Shown piece by piece: positions 1 to 8,011 of a stretch of 31,541 nucleotides of DNA. Where the stretch lies: positions 1 through 31,541 of the forward strand of contig CABUKY010000007.1 of the NCBI GenBank assembly GCA_902492185.1, in the 5' to 3' direction. A model generated the notes under the pieces. It was not told the DNA's origin, did no database searches, and worked only from the letters and a program-made list of their open reading frames with translations. How positions within the stretch are numbered: the first letter of the stretch is position 1; every line of letters begins with the position of its first letter. Both the position numbers and the translations under genes were made by a program. Source of the DNA: an uncultured Collinsella sp. (GTDB lineage: Bacteria; Actinomycetota; Coriobacteriia; Coriobacteriales; Coriobacteriaceae).

Positions 1-10
1 CGACACGCAT

Positions 11-49
11 AAAAAGCCTCCCATTTCTCATGTCCAAGAAATGGGAGGC
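11..49 (-). terminator. intrinsic terminator-like hairpin at left edge
   Basis: A perfect 12 bp stem (16-27 with 38-49, 10 nt loop) is preceded on the + strand by five A, so it reads as stem plus U-tract on the minus strand. The genes to its right run on the + strand, so what it terminates is unclear; it may serve as a barrier or as one side of a bidirectional terminator. Confidence 0.6.
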
Positions 50-80
50 AGTTCAGACCGAGCGTAGGGAGGGTTGTGTC

Positions 81-887
81 GTGAAGAGACATTTGAATGT
101 GTTGGGATGCCTGCAAGGTGCCGGCATCCTACCGTTTGCGGATGAATTGCTACCGTTTGCCGAGCGGGCGGCGCACGAGGCGCTTGAGGCGTTGTCGCCC
201 ACGCGATGTGCCGGCTGCGAGCGCGCCGGTGCGCTTATTTGCCAAGACTGCCTGGCCGCGCTCGCACTCATCGACCCGCGGCATAGCTGCACTCGATGCG
301 GCGCCCCGTTTGGAGACTTGCTGTGCACCGAGTGCTCGGTCGAGGGTACGTCCTCGGCGATGGCCGAAGCTCTCGACCGGTGCCTGGCATGTGCCGTTTA
401 CACGCATCCGCTGCCGCGGATCATTAAAGCGTACAAAGACGCGGGCGAGCGACGCCTGGCGCCGTATCTGGCAGAGCTACTATACGATACCGCCTTACAT
501 GCCCAGGTCGCGGCACCCGATCGCTACGGTGGTGTGTTGTCCGGTGCCGATGCGGTGGTGTTTGTGCCCGCGACGGCGGCGGCGTTTCGGCGACGCGGCT
601 TCGATCATATGGAAGCCATCGCGCGCCCATTTTGCGAGCTGTCGGGTGTTCCGCTGCTCGACGCCCTCGTTAAGTACGGCCATGGCGACCAGCGTGAACT
701 CGGTCGTGAAGAACGCCGTGAACGCGCCCGAGGCATGTACGAGACCGTTGAGGACGTGCGGGGCCGCCGCCTGCTGCTTATCGACGACGTTATCACCACG
801 GGTGCGACGATGGCAGCGGCTTCGGCGGAACTCAAGCGCGCCGGTGCCGCGGCCGTTGATGGCCTCGCTATCGCGCGCGTTTGGTAG
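81..887 (+). CDS. comF: ComF family phosphoribosyltransferase-like protein
   Basis: The 268-residue product has the ComF layout. An N-terminal zinc-ribbon-like segment has CxxC pairs (CAGC, CQDC, CTRC, CTEC). A C-terminal type I phosphoribosyltransferase domain follows with the PRPP-binding signature LLIDDVITTGATM near residues 230-242. ComF proteins are cytoplasmic and are linked to DNA uptake or recombination in competent bacteria; the exact reaction is not established. I chose the GTG at 81 because AGGGAGGG lies nine bases before it; an in-frame ATG at 30 would start inside the terminator-like hairpin and lacks a ribosome site. The next gene starts close to its stop. Location close to hpf matches a synteny known from Bacillus-type genomes, although secA is absent here. 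Confidence 0.9.
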   Translation: MKRHLNVLGCLQGAGILPFADELLPFAERAAHEALEALSPTRCAGCERAGALICQDCLAALALIDPRHSCTRCGAPFGDLLCTECSVEGTSSAMAEALDRCLACAVYTHPLPRIIKAYKDAGERRLAPYLAELLYDTALHAQVAAPDRYGGVLSGADAVVFVPATAAAFRRRGFDHMEAIARPFCELSGVPLLDALVKYGHGDQRELGREERRERARGMYETVEDVRGRRLLLIDDVITTGATMAAASAELKRAGAAAVDGLAIARVW

Positions 888-898
888 GGGTGATTCGT

Positions 899-2008
899 GT
901 GGCGGTAACAATCAGTCAGTGCAACAAGCCGACAAAAGAGCAGCTAGCGGCTTCCGTGATCCTGGCGGGCGCCTCGGCGCTGCGCATGATGCGCGCCGAG
1001 CGCCGGCAGATGGGCTACATCGGCTGGAAGGACCTTGAGCCCGAGGAGGAGCGCCGCGTGCTGTGTGCGTCATCGCCTTCGACCGAGGATATCTATCTTT
1101 CCGACCTGGTACGAATTGGAGCCAAAAGCGGCGAGGTGCAAGAAGATCTGTGCTTGCTGGTGGGATCTGCGGCGCAGCGCCGCCGCATGCCCGGCGTGGG
1201 CTGGTCCGTGTGTTCCGGGTTGCCTGCCGGCTCGATTCTAGAGGTGGAACCGGGGGTGTACAGCCTATCTCCCGAGGCCCTCTGTGCCGCCGTTGCGCGC
1301 GAAGTCGGCTGTATCCAGGCATTTGCCCTGGCCCAGGAGCTGTGCTCCAAGATTTCGCTGAGCGATCGCGGGCAGTATCTGCCCCCTTACAGCTCGCCTA
1401 CCGTGAACAGGCTTGCAAAGGATAAGGACCAGCCGTCAGATGTGGGCTACTTTGAGGTCGAGCCAGTGCTGACGCCCGATCGCCTGGCAGATTACCTTGC
1501 GGCATGCAAGGGGAGCGCGGCCAAGCAGCTGCGGCGGCTGTGCCCCTTTCTGTCGGAAAACCTGCGCTCACCCATGGAATGCATCATGCTTGCCATGTTT
1601 TCGCTTCCGTTTTCCTATGGCGGATTTGCCTGCGGTCCCTTTAAGACCGACCACAAGATCGAGTTCAACGACCGAGCGCAGGCGATCTCGGGGATGCCGT
1701 ATGCGGTTTGCGATGCCCATCAGGAAGCAGCCCGGTTTGACCTGGAATACAACGGTGAGCTGGGCCATTCCTCCCGGAGGGGACGTATCCATGATGAAAA
1801 ACGCAACACGGGCTTGATTACTATGGGAATCGAGGTCGCGACGGTCAACAACGAAATGCTCTGCGACATGGAAGCGATGGAAGCGCTCGCATGGCGCATC
1901 CACCAGCGTATGGGTAAGCGATATCGCAACCGTGTTGACGCTTGCAGAAAGAAACAAGAGGCGCTATTTAACACGCTGCGGGCGTGTTTTGGGCTTAAAC
2001 CCGCCTAG
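899..2008 (+). CDS. hypothetical protein with possible PD-(D/E)XK-like (Vsr/DUF559-type) C-terminus
   Basis: A 369-residue protein of no family I can name with certainty. The N-terminal two thirds show no clear motif. Near residues 280-313 is a pattern reminiscent of Vsr/DUF559 nuclease-like domains: FDLEYNG, then H290, then D299 and R302 with a following hydrophobic strand and glycine (G310). This resembles the order acid, histidine, D-x-x-R, L...G..V of that fold, but it is motif reading only. GTG 899 is preferred because GGTAGGGG lies upstream at about eight bases; TTG 881 and GTG 890 are in-frame alternatives, and TTG 881 would overlap the comF stop. It probably shares the comF transcript. 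A nuclease role is a hypothesis; a non-catalytic DNA-binding role is equally open. Confidence 0.6.
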   Translation: MAVTISQCNKPTKEQLAASVILAGASALRMMRAERRQMGYIGWKDLEPEEERRVLCASSPSTEDIYLSDLVRIGAKSGEVQEDLCLLVGSAAQRRRMPGVGWSVCSGLPAGSILEVEPGVYSLSPEALCAAVAREVGCIQAFALAQELCSKISLSDRGQYLPPYSSPTVNRLAKDKDQPSDVGYFEVEPVLTPDRLADYLAACKGSAAKQLRRLCPFLSENLRSPMECIMLAMFSLPFSYGGFACGPFKTDHKIEFNDRAQAISGMPYAVCDAHQEAARFDLEYNGELGHSSRRGRIHDEKRNTGLITMGIEVATVNNEMLCDMEAMEALAWRIHQRMGKRYRNRVDACRKKQEALFNTLRACFGLKPA

Positions 2009-2042
2009 CAATGCTCTGAAACAGGGGGTTGAATACATGCTC

Positions 2043-2259
2043 TGGCCAAAATATAGCAAATATGAGTACTGCTACAAATTCGGTAACAGCAAAATCAGGG
2101 ATTTTGGGACTAGAAGATGGCGTAAATCAGAAAGATATTAAACAAATGTGGAATACCCTGGCATCAATCTGACGTTATAGAGCGTGAAAACTGTTTGCAG
2201 AGCCAAAAATTCCTGCCACTAATTTGATAACAGTACTCATATTTGCTATTTTTTGGCCA
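2043..2259. repeat. 217 bp inverted-repeat (MITE-like) element
   Basis: The left arm 2043-2080 and the right arm 2221-2259 are near-perfect reverse complements over about 38 bases, starting TGGCCAAAA and containing AGCAAATATGAGTACTG. The 140 bp interior is AT-rich compared with the surrounding genes and has no reading frame of note. Terminal inverted repeats around a short non-coding core suggest a miniature transposable element or a lineage-specific intergenic repeat. A second element of similar design lies at 22001-22152. No target-site duplication was confirmed. Confidence 0.65.
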
Positions 2260-2378
2260 CGCGCCCCAAGACGAGCGCGTCGGGGCTCTCCATGGGGAGC
2301 GACGGGCTCAATCAGAGCGCGTGCAGCCCGCCCCGACCTGCGAAATCTGTGCTCGCGATGCGAATAACGTCCCTAACC

Positions 2379-2407
2379 TTAAACTATAGCTTGAACTTAG
2401 CTATAAT
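2379..2407 (+). promoter_or_regulatory. candidate promoter with overlapping palindrome
   Basis: TTAAAC (2379-2384), a 17 bp spacer and a perfect TATAAT (2402-2407) form a promoter-like site upstream of the lipoprotein gene. A palindrome TATAGCT-(7)-AGCTATA (2385-2405) fills the spacer and runs into the -10 box, the usual place for a repressor operator. Function is inferred from position only. Confidence 0.45.
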
Positions 2408-2738
2408 GCCCTACGTTCCTGCCAGGCTGTGGTTGCGGACGGACGAAATGCCCATCCTAGTCCAAGACAGACGCGGTCAAAGGGATCCACGTAAGCGACC
2501 GCGTGCGCGCGGCGCGATCATGGCGCGTCCTAGATGTAAGCCGCACCGTCCGTTCTACTTTCTTTGGGGCAATACCGCCTCGCGGGCGAGCGGGCCAGTC
2601 GTGAAGGTGGCTGCGGCCTCCCGAGCAAACGCCCCGGTGCGCAAGTGTGGGGTCAAATACCAGGTCAGCTGGTGGGAACAACCCGATATTCCGTGCAGGG
2701 CACGGATTGTATACGACACAGAAGGCAGGGTAGTGGAC

Positions 2739-3744
2739 ATGGTGAGGGGCAGCTTGATGCATGCGGCTCGGTTAGGTGCTGGGACCGCGGCGGTCATTGC
2801 CGTTTTGGGCCTGAGTGGATGTGCGTTCAATCCACTGTCCACGTTCACGACGCCCACGATCGACCAGATCGAGCGCGAGACCGTTACCCCCACGGTATCG
2901 GACAATGCCCTGGTCACGCCGGGAACCCTGACGGTCGCCCTCGATACTTCCGACGCCCCGCAGGCCATGCAGGATGCCGACGGAAACCTCACGGGCTATG
3001 CGGTCGATGCCGCTCGTGCCCTCGCATGCCGCATGGGTCTCAAGGTCGCTTTTGTCGATGCGTCCTCGGCCGATTCCGCGCTCAGCGATAAAAAGGCCGA
3101 CATCTTTATTGGCGACGTCAAGTCTGCGGGCGGCGACATCAGCTCGCTTGGCACCTGTCTGTACGATGCTGCCGCCGTGTTCGGCAAGACCAGCGACGGA
3201 GAGTCCCCGAGTGTCTCAACCGACACACTCAACACTGCTACCTTGGGCGTTCAGACTTCCTCGGCCTCGCAGGAAGCGCTTGCCAAGCAGAGCATCACGG
3301 CCAACCAAAAGACCTTCTCCAACATCAACGAGTGCTTCGAGGCACTCGAGTCGGGCGAGGTCGATTACGTGATCTGTGATTCCACGGCCGGTGGTTACCT
3401 CGCGCGTCTGATGAGCCAGATCTCCTATGTCGGCACGCTCGAGGCGCCCTCCACGCTTGGCGTCGCAGGCCTTAGCTCTAACGATGAGCTGTGCCGTGCC
3501 TGATGCCCTCGACGGTATCACGGTCGACGGCACGCTCGAGGCGGTCCACTGCGTCTGGTATGGCCAAATGCCCTATGACCTTACCGCCAAGACTGTTTCG
3601 GGGGCCAATGTGCAGGCATCCGACTCCACGTCCAACGAGACCGAGTCCTCCGATGGCGACGCCTCTGATAACAACGGCGACAGTCCGTCGTCTAGCCAGG
3701 AGGGCGCCATCACCGACGATGACATCAACAAGCTCAATAGCTAG
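2739..3744 (+). pseudogene. frameshifted transporter substrate-binding lipoprotein
   Basis: The translated product starts with a lipoprotein signal peptide (lipobox LSGC, MVRGSL start) and continues as a periplasmic-binding-protein type II domain of the amino-acid-binding (SBP_bac_3) type, with TLTVALDTSDAP and GYAVDAARALACRMGL. At about 3500 the reading frame ends at TGA, while the family sequence continues one frame over (DALDGITVDGTLEAVHCVWYG) to a stop at 3744, followed by a Ser/Asp/Glu-rich tail. A single-base insertion near 3470-3503 explains this. It is either a true pseudogene or a sequencing error; no slippery site typical of programmed frameshifting is evident. ATG 2739 has GGCAGGG eight bases upstream; GTG 2733 is possible. 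No permease or ATPase gene is adjacent. Confidence 0.75.
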
Positions 3745-4061
3745 TTATTGGTAGGGGTGGCGTCTGCCATACACCGAACAAGGCGCTTCTTCACGGTTTC
3801 AACACGCATGGCCGGGTCTCCCAAATAGGGGAGCCCGGCTTTTCTATTTTGGTAAAACTAGCAGGTCAAAGCTAATTTCCAGGAGAAAAATTAACTCCGT
3901 CGACGCCTTCCTATAGCGCACTTTGCCACGGAAAAGTGCGAGACTTCGGTATGCGGTATCAAGCAGTCGTTATTCGGGTCTTTGGGAATTCGGGTGATTA
4001 AATGCACGGCAATGGGTACATAGCCAGTACAGTAAGTCCCCGAGGCAGATTGGAGCCACGT
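3745..4061. other. 317 bp intergenic region before hpf
   Basis: It contains the terminator at 3811-3844 and then about 215 bases in which I see no gene, repeat or convincing promoter. TACAGT at 4028-4033 is a possible -10 box for hpf but has no good -35 partner. Confidence 0.4.
3811..3844 (+). terminator. intrinsic terminator after lipoprotein pseudogene
   Basis: Stem GCCGGGTCTCCC / GGGGAGCCCGGC with a short AT-rich loop and a following TTTTCT tract. Confidence 0.85.
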
Positions 4062-4646
4062 ATGGATATCAAGGTTTCTGGACGCAAGACGACGGTAACC
4101 GATGCTCTGCGTGCGCATGTGGATGAGAAGATCGGCGAGGCGCTCAAGGTTTTCGATATCGAGCCCATGACAGTCGACGTCGTGCTTCGTTATGAGAAGA
4201 ACCCCTCGAACCCCAACCCGGCAATCGTCGAGGTCACGGTTCGTGTCCGTGGTTCTGTGATTCGCGTTGCCGAGCACGGCGCAGATATGTATGCCGCCAT
4301 CGATCTCTCCGCCGATAAGGTCACCCGCCAGCTGCGCAAGTTCAAGACCAAGGTCGTGGACAACCGCCAGGGTGGTGCCAGCGCCGCGGATGTTGCGCCG
4401 GTCGAGCGCGTCGAGGATCTGGCCGACCTGCTGCTGCCCGAGGAGGACGACGACCTGCTCGTCCGCGAGAAGGTTATCGATGTCACCCCGATGACTGAGG
4501 AGCAGGCGCTGGTGCAGACCGATTTGCTGGGCCACGACTTCTACGTGTTCGAGAACGCGACGACCGGTCTCATCAATGTGGTGTATCACCGTAAGAATGG
4601 TGGATATGGCATCATCAAGCCCCGCATCGAAACACTTGACGAGTAA
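4062..4646 (+). CDS. hpf: ribosome hibernation-promoting factor, long form
   Basis: The 194-residue protein matches the long HPF family, which binds 70S ribosomes in stationary phase or stress and drives 100S dimer formation. The N-terminal domain (about 1-105) starts MDIKVSGRKTTVTDALRAHV and has the family's beta-alpha pattern with conserved basic residues. A variable acidic linker follows. The C-terminal dimerisation domain (about 135-194) carries ALVQTDLLGHDFYVFEN and NVVYHRKNGGYGIIKP. ATG 4062 is preceded by TGGAG at six bases; the longer in-frame start at 4002 lacks family support. It sits alone between two terminators. Neighbouring comF echoes the comFC-hpf order of other Gram-positives, but no secA follows in this window. 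Confidence 0.95.
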   Translation: MDIKVSGRKTTVTDALRAHVDEKIGEALKVFDIEPMTVDVVLRYEKNPSNPNPAIVEVTVRVRGSVIRVAEHGADMYAAIDLSADKVTRQLRKFKTKVVDNRQGGASAADVAPVERVEDLADLLLPEEDDDLLVREKVIDVTPMTEEQALVQTDLLGHDFYVFENATTGLINVVYHRKNGGYGIIKPRIETLDE

Positions 4647-4650
4647 AATA

Positions 4651-4707
4651 CGTTAACTTGCATGAGTTAACGGTTGGCGGCCATCCCATGCGGGTGGCCG
4701 CCTTTTT
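4651..4707 (+). terminator. intrinsic terminator after hpf, preceded by a small palindrome
   Basis: The terminator stem is GGCGGCCA (4676-4683) with TGGCCGCC (4695-4702), an inner CCC/GGG extension and TTTTT at 4703-4707. Just upstream, CGTTAACT-(6)-AGTTAACG (4651-4672) forms a second hairpin that may be part of the 3' end or a separate operator. Confidence 0.85.
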
Positions 4708-4725
4708 ACGTAAGGAGTCGCTTTG

Positions 4726-5679
4726 ATGGACAAGGCCGCATCCGCTGGTCATTCGAACCGTTGCCGCATCGTCGTCGATACCTGCTGCGACTTTAGCCCC
4801 GAGGTCGCCGCGAACCTCGATGTCGATATCCTGGGTTTCCCTTTCATTATCGATGGCGAGGAGCGCACAGACGACATCTGGTCGAGCATGAGCCCTAAGG
4901 AGTTCTACGACCGCATGCGCGCCGGTGCCCGCGTGTCCACCTCGGCTGTGTCGCTCGGTCGCTATATCGAGTTTTTTACCGAGTGCGCCAAAGAGGGCAC
5001 GCCCACGGTCTACCTGTGCTTTACCTCAGCGCTGTCGTCGAGCTACAACTCCGCGTGCCAGGCGGCAGATGTCGTGCGCGCCGAGTATCCCAACTTTGAG
5101 TTCTACGTGGTCGACAACGCTCTGCCCTGCGCGACCGGTGCGCTCTTGGCGCTTGAGGCCGTGCGCCAGCGTTCGGCGGGACTGAACGCCAAGCAGCTGG
5201 TCGATTGGGCAAACGAGGCCAAGACCTACGTGCACGGCTACTTTACGCTCGAGAGCTTTGACGCGCTGGCTGCCGGCGGCCGCATTCCGCCCGCGGCGGC
5301 GCAGCTCACGGCAAAGCTCGATGTCAAGCCCGAGCTCTCCTACGACTTGGCCGGCTCGCTGTCGCTGATCGGCGTCAACCGCGGCCGCAAGAAGGCGCTC
5401 AAGTCCATCCTCAAGTCGTTCCGCGAGAACTACGTGCCCGACCGCACCATGCCCATCGCCATCATGACTGCCGATGCCGAGAAGGATGGTGACTGGCTCG
5501 AGGCCGCAGTTCGCAAGGAGGAGGGCTGCGCCGACGTCACGATTATCCGTAGTTCTGTCGGCCCTACCATCGGCTCGCACGTGGGGCCCGGTATGGTGGC
5601 ACTTGCGTTTTGGGGTAAGAACCGCGCCGAGAAAGCCTCGCTTTCCGACCGCATCGCTCGCCGCGTGCGCGGGCAGTAG
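4726..5679 (+). CDS. DegV family fatty-acid-binding protein
   Basis: The 317-residue protein fits the DegV/FakB family, cytoplasmic proteins that hold a fatty acid which FakA-type kinases phosphorylate. Visible landmarks are RIVVDTCCDFSPEVA at the N-terminus, the VSTSAVSLGRYIEFF segment corresponding to the ligand-binding serine loop, SALSSSYNSA, and a C-terminal half with GRIPPAAAQL and ELSYDLAGSLSLIG. ATG 4726 follows AAGGAG by eight bases; a TTG directly before it is less likely. It is preceded by the hpf terminator, so it probably has its own promoter, which I could not define. No FakA partner is visible in the window. The specific lipid is unknown. Confidence 0.88.
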   Translation: MDKAASAGHSNRCRIVVDTCCDFSPEVAANLDVDILGFPFIIDGEERTDDIWSSMSPKEFYDRMRAGARVSTSAVSLGRYIEFFTECAKEGTPTVYLCFTSALSSSYNSACQAADVVRAEYPNFEFYVVDNALPCATGALLALEAVRQRSAGLNAKQLVDWANEAKTYVHGYFTLESFDALAAGGRIPPAAAQLTAKLDVKPELSYDLAGSLSLIGVNRGRKKALKSILKSFRENYVPDRTMPIAIMTADAEKDGDWLEAAVRKEEGCADVTIIRSSVGPTIGSHVGPGMVALAFWGKNRAEKASLSDRIARRVRGQ

Positions 5680-5777
5680 GCAAGCGATGCGTCCGTAATC
5701 GCCCTCGACTCACAGCCCAAACGCTGGCACCGAGTATTCAACCTGGTAATAACACCCAACCCAAAAGGAAAGGTTTC

Positions 5778-6857
5778 ATGGCAAACAAGCTCTCTGTCGC
5801 ATTTATCGGCACCGGAATTATGGGTGCCCCCATTGCCGGCCACATTCTGGACGCTGGCTATCCCGTCACGGTCAACAACCGCACCAAGTCCAAGGCCGCA
5901 GCGCTCGTTGAGCGCGGTGCCGTCTGGGCCGATACGCCGGCAGATGCCGCGGCGAACGCCGACGTCGTCTTTACCATGGTGGGTTATCCCTCCGAGGTCG
6001 AGGAGCTCTACCTGGCGGGTGACGGTCTGCTCGCGTGCACTAAGCCCGGCGCGGTCCTGATCGACCTTACCACGAGCTCGCCCGAGCTGGCGCGCGACAT
6101 TGCCGAGGCCGCCCAGGTCTCCGGTCGCATGGCGTTTGACTGCCCCGTCACCGGCGGCGAGTCGGGTGCCATCGCCGGCACGCTCACGGCTATCGTGGGC
6201 GCCACCGAGAACGACATCGCGCCGGTCCGCGACATCCTTTCCACCTTTGCGGCAACCATCTGCTGCTTCGACGGCGCCGGCAAGGGTCAGGCTGCCAAGC
6301 TTGCCAACCAGGTGTCGCTGGGCGCCTGCATGGTTGGCATGGCAGACGCCATGGCGTTTGCCGAGCTGAGCGGCCTTGATCTTGAGAAGACCCGTCAGAT
6401 GATCCTGGGCGGCACCGGCAAGTCCGGCGCCATGGAGAGCCTGGCGCCCAAGGCACTCGACGGCGACTACAAGCCCGGCTTTATGGTCGAGCACTTCATT
6501 AAGGACCTGCGCTTGGCGCTCGCCTACGCCGATGACCGCGAGCTTGCGCTGCCCGGCGCCGACGTGGCCTTTACGCTTTACGACATGCTCGATGCCATCG
6601 GTGGCGCCAAGCTGGGTACCCAGGCCGTCACGGTCCTCTATAAGGAGGAGGCCGACGTCATCGCCGCCGGTCTGGACTGGTCGCAGTATCGTCCCGAGGA
6701 GCATGGTGCTCACGAGGAAGGCTGCGGTTGCGGCGAGCATGGCGACGATCACGAGTGCGGTTGCGACCACCACCATGGCGAGGACCACGAGTGCTGCGGC
6801 GGTCACGGTCATGACGACGGCCACGAGTGCTGCTGCGGCCACCATCACGGGGAGTAG
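5778..6857 (+). CDS. NAD(P)-dependent beta-hydroxyacid dehydrogenase with Cys/His-rich tail
   Basis: The first 300 residues are a beta-hydroxyacid dehydrogenase (3-hydroxyisobutyrate/tartronate-semialdehyde reductase type). The dinucleotide motif GTGIMG is at 11-16, the substrate loop DCPVTGGESGA begins near 121, and the catalytic lysine lies in GQAAKLANQ near 174. The family reduces or oxidises short hydroxyacids in the cytosol; the substrate cannot be told from sequence. The last 53 residues (about 307-359) are not part of the family. They contain 14 His and 9 Cys among Gly, Asp and Glu, as in metal-storage or metal-delivery tails. AAAGGAAAGG precedes ATG 5778. It heads a tight operon with the next three genes (gaps of 5, 15 and 6 bases). 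Confidence 0.88.
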   Translation: MANKLSVAFIGTGIMGAPIAGHILDAGYPVTVNNRTKSKAAALVERGAVWADTPADAAANADVVFTMVGYPSEVEELYLAGDGLLACTKPGAVLIDLTTSSPELARDIAEAAQVSGRMAFDCPVTGGESGAIAGTLTAIVGATENDIAPVRDILSTFAATICCFDGAGKGQAAKLANQVSLGACMVGMADAMAFAELSGLDLEKTRQMILGGTGKSGAMESLAPKALDGDYKPGFMVEHFIKDLRLALAYADDRELALPGADVAFTLYDMLDAIGGAKLGTQAVTVLYKEEADVIAAGLDWSQYRPEEHGAHEEGCGCGEHGDDHECGCDHHHGEDHECCGGHGHDDGHECCCGHHHGE

Positions 6858-6862
6858 CGCCC

Positions 6863-7291
6863 ATGAGCTGGACGTTCGTGGTGCTTGCGCTGGCGCTCTT
6901 TCTCTTCGCGATCTACATCGGCTTTTTGTGCGGCCAGTGGGCGTGCGAAAAGCGCGTCATCACCAAGCGCGACTACTGGATTGCCAACTTTGTGGGAGCG
7001 GCGGCAGTCGTCCTGCTGACCTGGGTGTTCTCGCTGTTCCCGCTGGTGCAGTTTGCGCCGATCGGCTGGCTCGGCGGCTTTATCGCCGGCCTTAAGATGA
7101 GCTTTGGCGAGTCCGTCGGTCCGTGGCGCAAGCACGACGAGGTCTTTAACGTCAACAAGGCACACCGCGTCGCCGCCGACGCGGGCGATGCCGAGGAACG
7201 CCGCCGTGCGCGTCGTAATGGCGCTGCCGACCGACAGCTCATCTCGGTCACCGATGACAGCAAGGGTGCTGGCAAGCACGCTAAGAAATAG
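6863..7291 (+). CDS. small hypothetical membrane protein
   Basis: A 142-residue protein with an N-terminal membrane segment (about 3-24, WTFVVLALALFLFAIYIGF) and one or two more around 39-75 (AAAVVLLTWVFSLFPLV, then a Gly-rich stretch). The C-terminal half is soluble, rich in Arg/Lys and Ala, and ends in GKHAKK. No family is recognised. ATG 6863 has GGGGAG eight bases upstream. It lies five bases after the dehydrogenase stop, so it is almost certainly co-transcribed. Its function is unknown. Confidence 0.8.
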   Translation: MSWTFVVLALALFLFAIYIGFLCGQWACEKRVITKRDYWIANFVGAAAVVLLTWVFSLFPLVQFAPIGWLGGFIAGLKMSFGESVGPWRKHDEVFNVNKAHRVAADAGDAEERRRARRNGAADRQLISVTDDSKGAGKHAKK

Positions 7292-7306
7292 TAAAAAGAG
7301 GTAACT

Positions 7307-8005
7307 ATGGCAGAAAACAAAGACGAACAGCTCACCGACGAGGAGCTGGCGCAGCTTCAGCTGGCAGAGGAGAACGAGAATGCCGTCGACCGTCTGGTCC
7401 AGGAGCTCGGCTGCCCCACGCGCCGCATCCGCCAGTTTGCCGCCCGCGTGCTGCACCTGCTTGCCGAGCGCGATCCGCAGCGCGTCGTGCCCTGCGTCCC
7501 CGCGCTGATCGAGGCACTCGACCGCCCCGAGGCTCAGACCCGCTGGGAGGCCCTCGATGCCCTGACGGCGCTTGCCACCACCTGTCCCGAGCAGCTGGGC
7601 GATGCCTTTGAGGGCGCCGAGACCGCACTGTTCGACGAGATTTCCTCCACGCTGCGCTATGCCGCCTTCCGCCTGCTGTGCGTGTGGGGCGCCACGAGCG
7701 TCGAGCGTTCGCGCGAGGCTTGGCCCATCCTGGACGAGGCCATTCAGTGCTACCACGGCGACCTCGAGTATCGCGACATGCTCGGTTGCCTGTACGAGTT
7801 TGGCCAGGGCGAGATCGACGCCGAGGTCGCCGAGAAGCTTGCGCTGCGCCTTAAGTTCGATGCCGAGAACGGCAAGGGCAGCTATCTCAAGGCCCGTTCG
7901 AGCGAGATTTGCGAAATGCTTGTTAAACGCTTTGACCTTGATCTCTCCAAAAAGAAGAAGCGTGCTAGCGTTAAAAAATCTGACGCCGCCGAAGACGAGG
8001 AGTAA
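7307..8005 (+). CDS. HEAT-repeat-like protein
   Basis: A 232-residue, mostly helical protein whose segments read as HEAT-like helix pairs: LGCPTRRIRQFAARVLHLLAE, VVPCVPALIEALDRPEAQT and RWEALDALTALAT. Such repeats serve as protein-protein scaffolds. The C-terminus is a short basic-then-acidic tail (KKKKRASVKKSDAAEDEE). AAGAGG precedes ATG 7307. It is the third gene of the operon and ends six bases before the isocitrate dehydrogenase gene. The partner protein is unknown; a role in assembly or regulation of a neighbouring enzyme is only a guess. Confidence 0.75.
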   Translation: MAENKDEQLTDEELAQLQLAEENENAVDRLVQELGCPTRRIRQFAARVLHLLAERDPQRVVPCVPALIEALDRPEAQTRWEALDALTALATTCPEQLGDAFEGAETALFDEISSTLRYAAFRLLCVWGATSVERSREAWPILDEAIQCYHGDLEYRDMLGCLYEFGQGEIDAEVAEKLALRLKFDAENGKGSYLKARSSEICEMLVKRFDLDLSKKKKRASVKKSDAAEDEE

Positions 8006-8011
8006 CAGATT

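Larger units (their letters stand above)
2009..2738. other. 730 bp gene-free stretch: inverted-repeat element plus long leader
   Basis: No convincing gene lies here although a high-GC reading frame stays open from 2253 into the lipoprotein gene. The left part holds an AT-rich inverted-repeat element (2043-2259). The right part holds a promoter-like site near 2379-2407 and about 325 bases of GC-rich leader. The leader has several strong potential stems, for example ACGCGGTC with GACCGCGT and the hairpin CCGTGC-agg-GCACGG at about 2692-2706. I could not match the leader to RNase P, tmRNA, SRP or a riboswitch I know. Confidence 0.5.

Noticed and set aside
2253..2738. N-terminal extension of the lipoprotein (open frame from 2253)
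   Set aside because: It would put about 160 residues before a clear lipoprotein signal peptide; other frames here are equally open because of high GC.
2408..2738. RNase P RNA, tmRNA or SRP RNA
   Set aside because: None of the universal core sequences (such as GAGGAAAGTCC for RNase P or GGAAGGAAGCA for SRP) is found.
3480..3510. Programmed frameshift in the lipoprotein
   Set aside because: There is no slippery heptamer or prfB-like CTT-TGA-C context, and binding lipoproteins are not known to use recoding.
5430..6848. 472-codon minus-strand frame opposite the dehydrogenase
   Set aside because: Low-complexity Val/Ala/Gly protein antisense to two well-supported genes; a codon-bias shadow.
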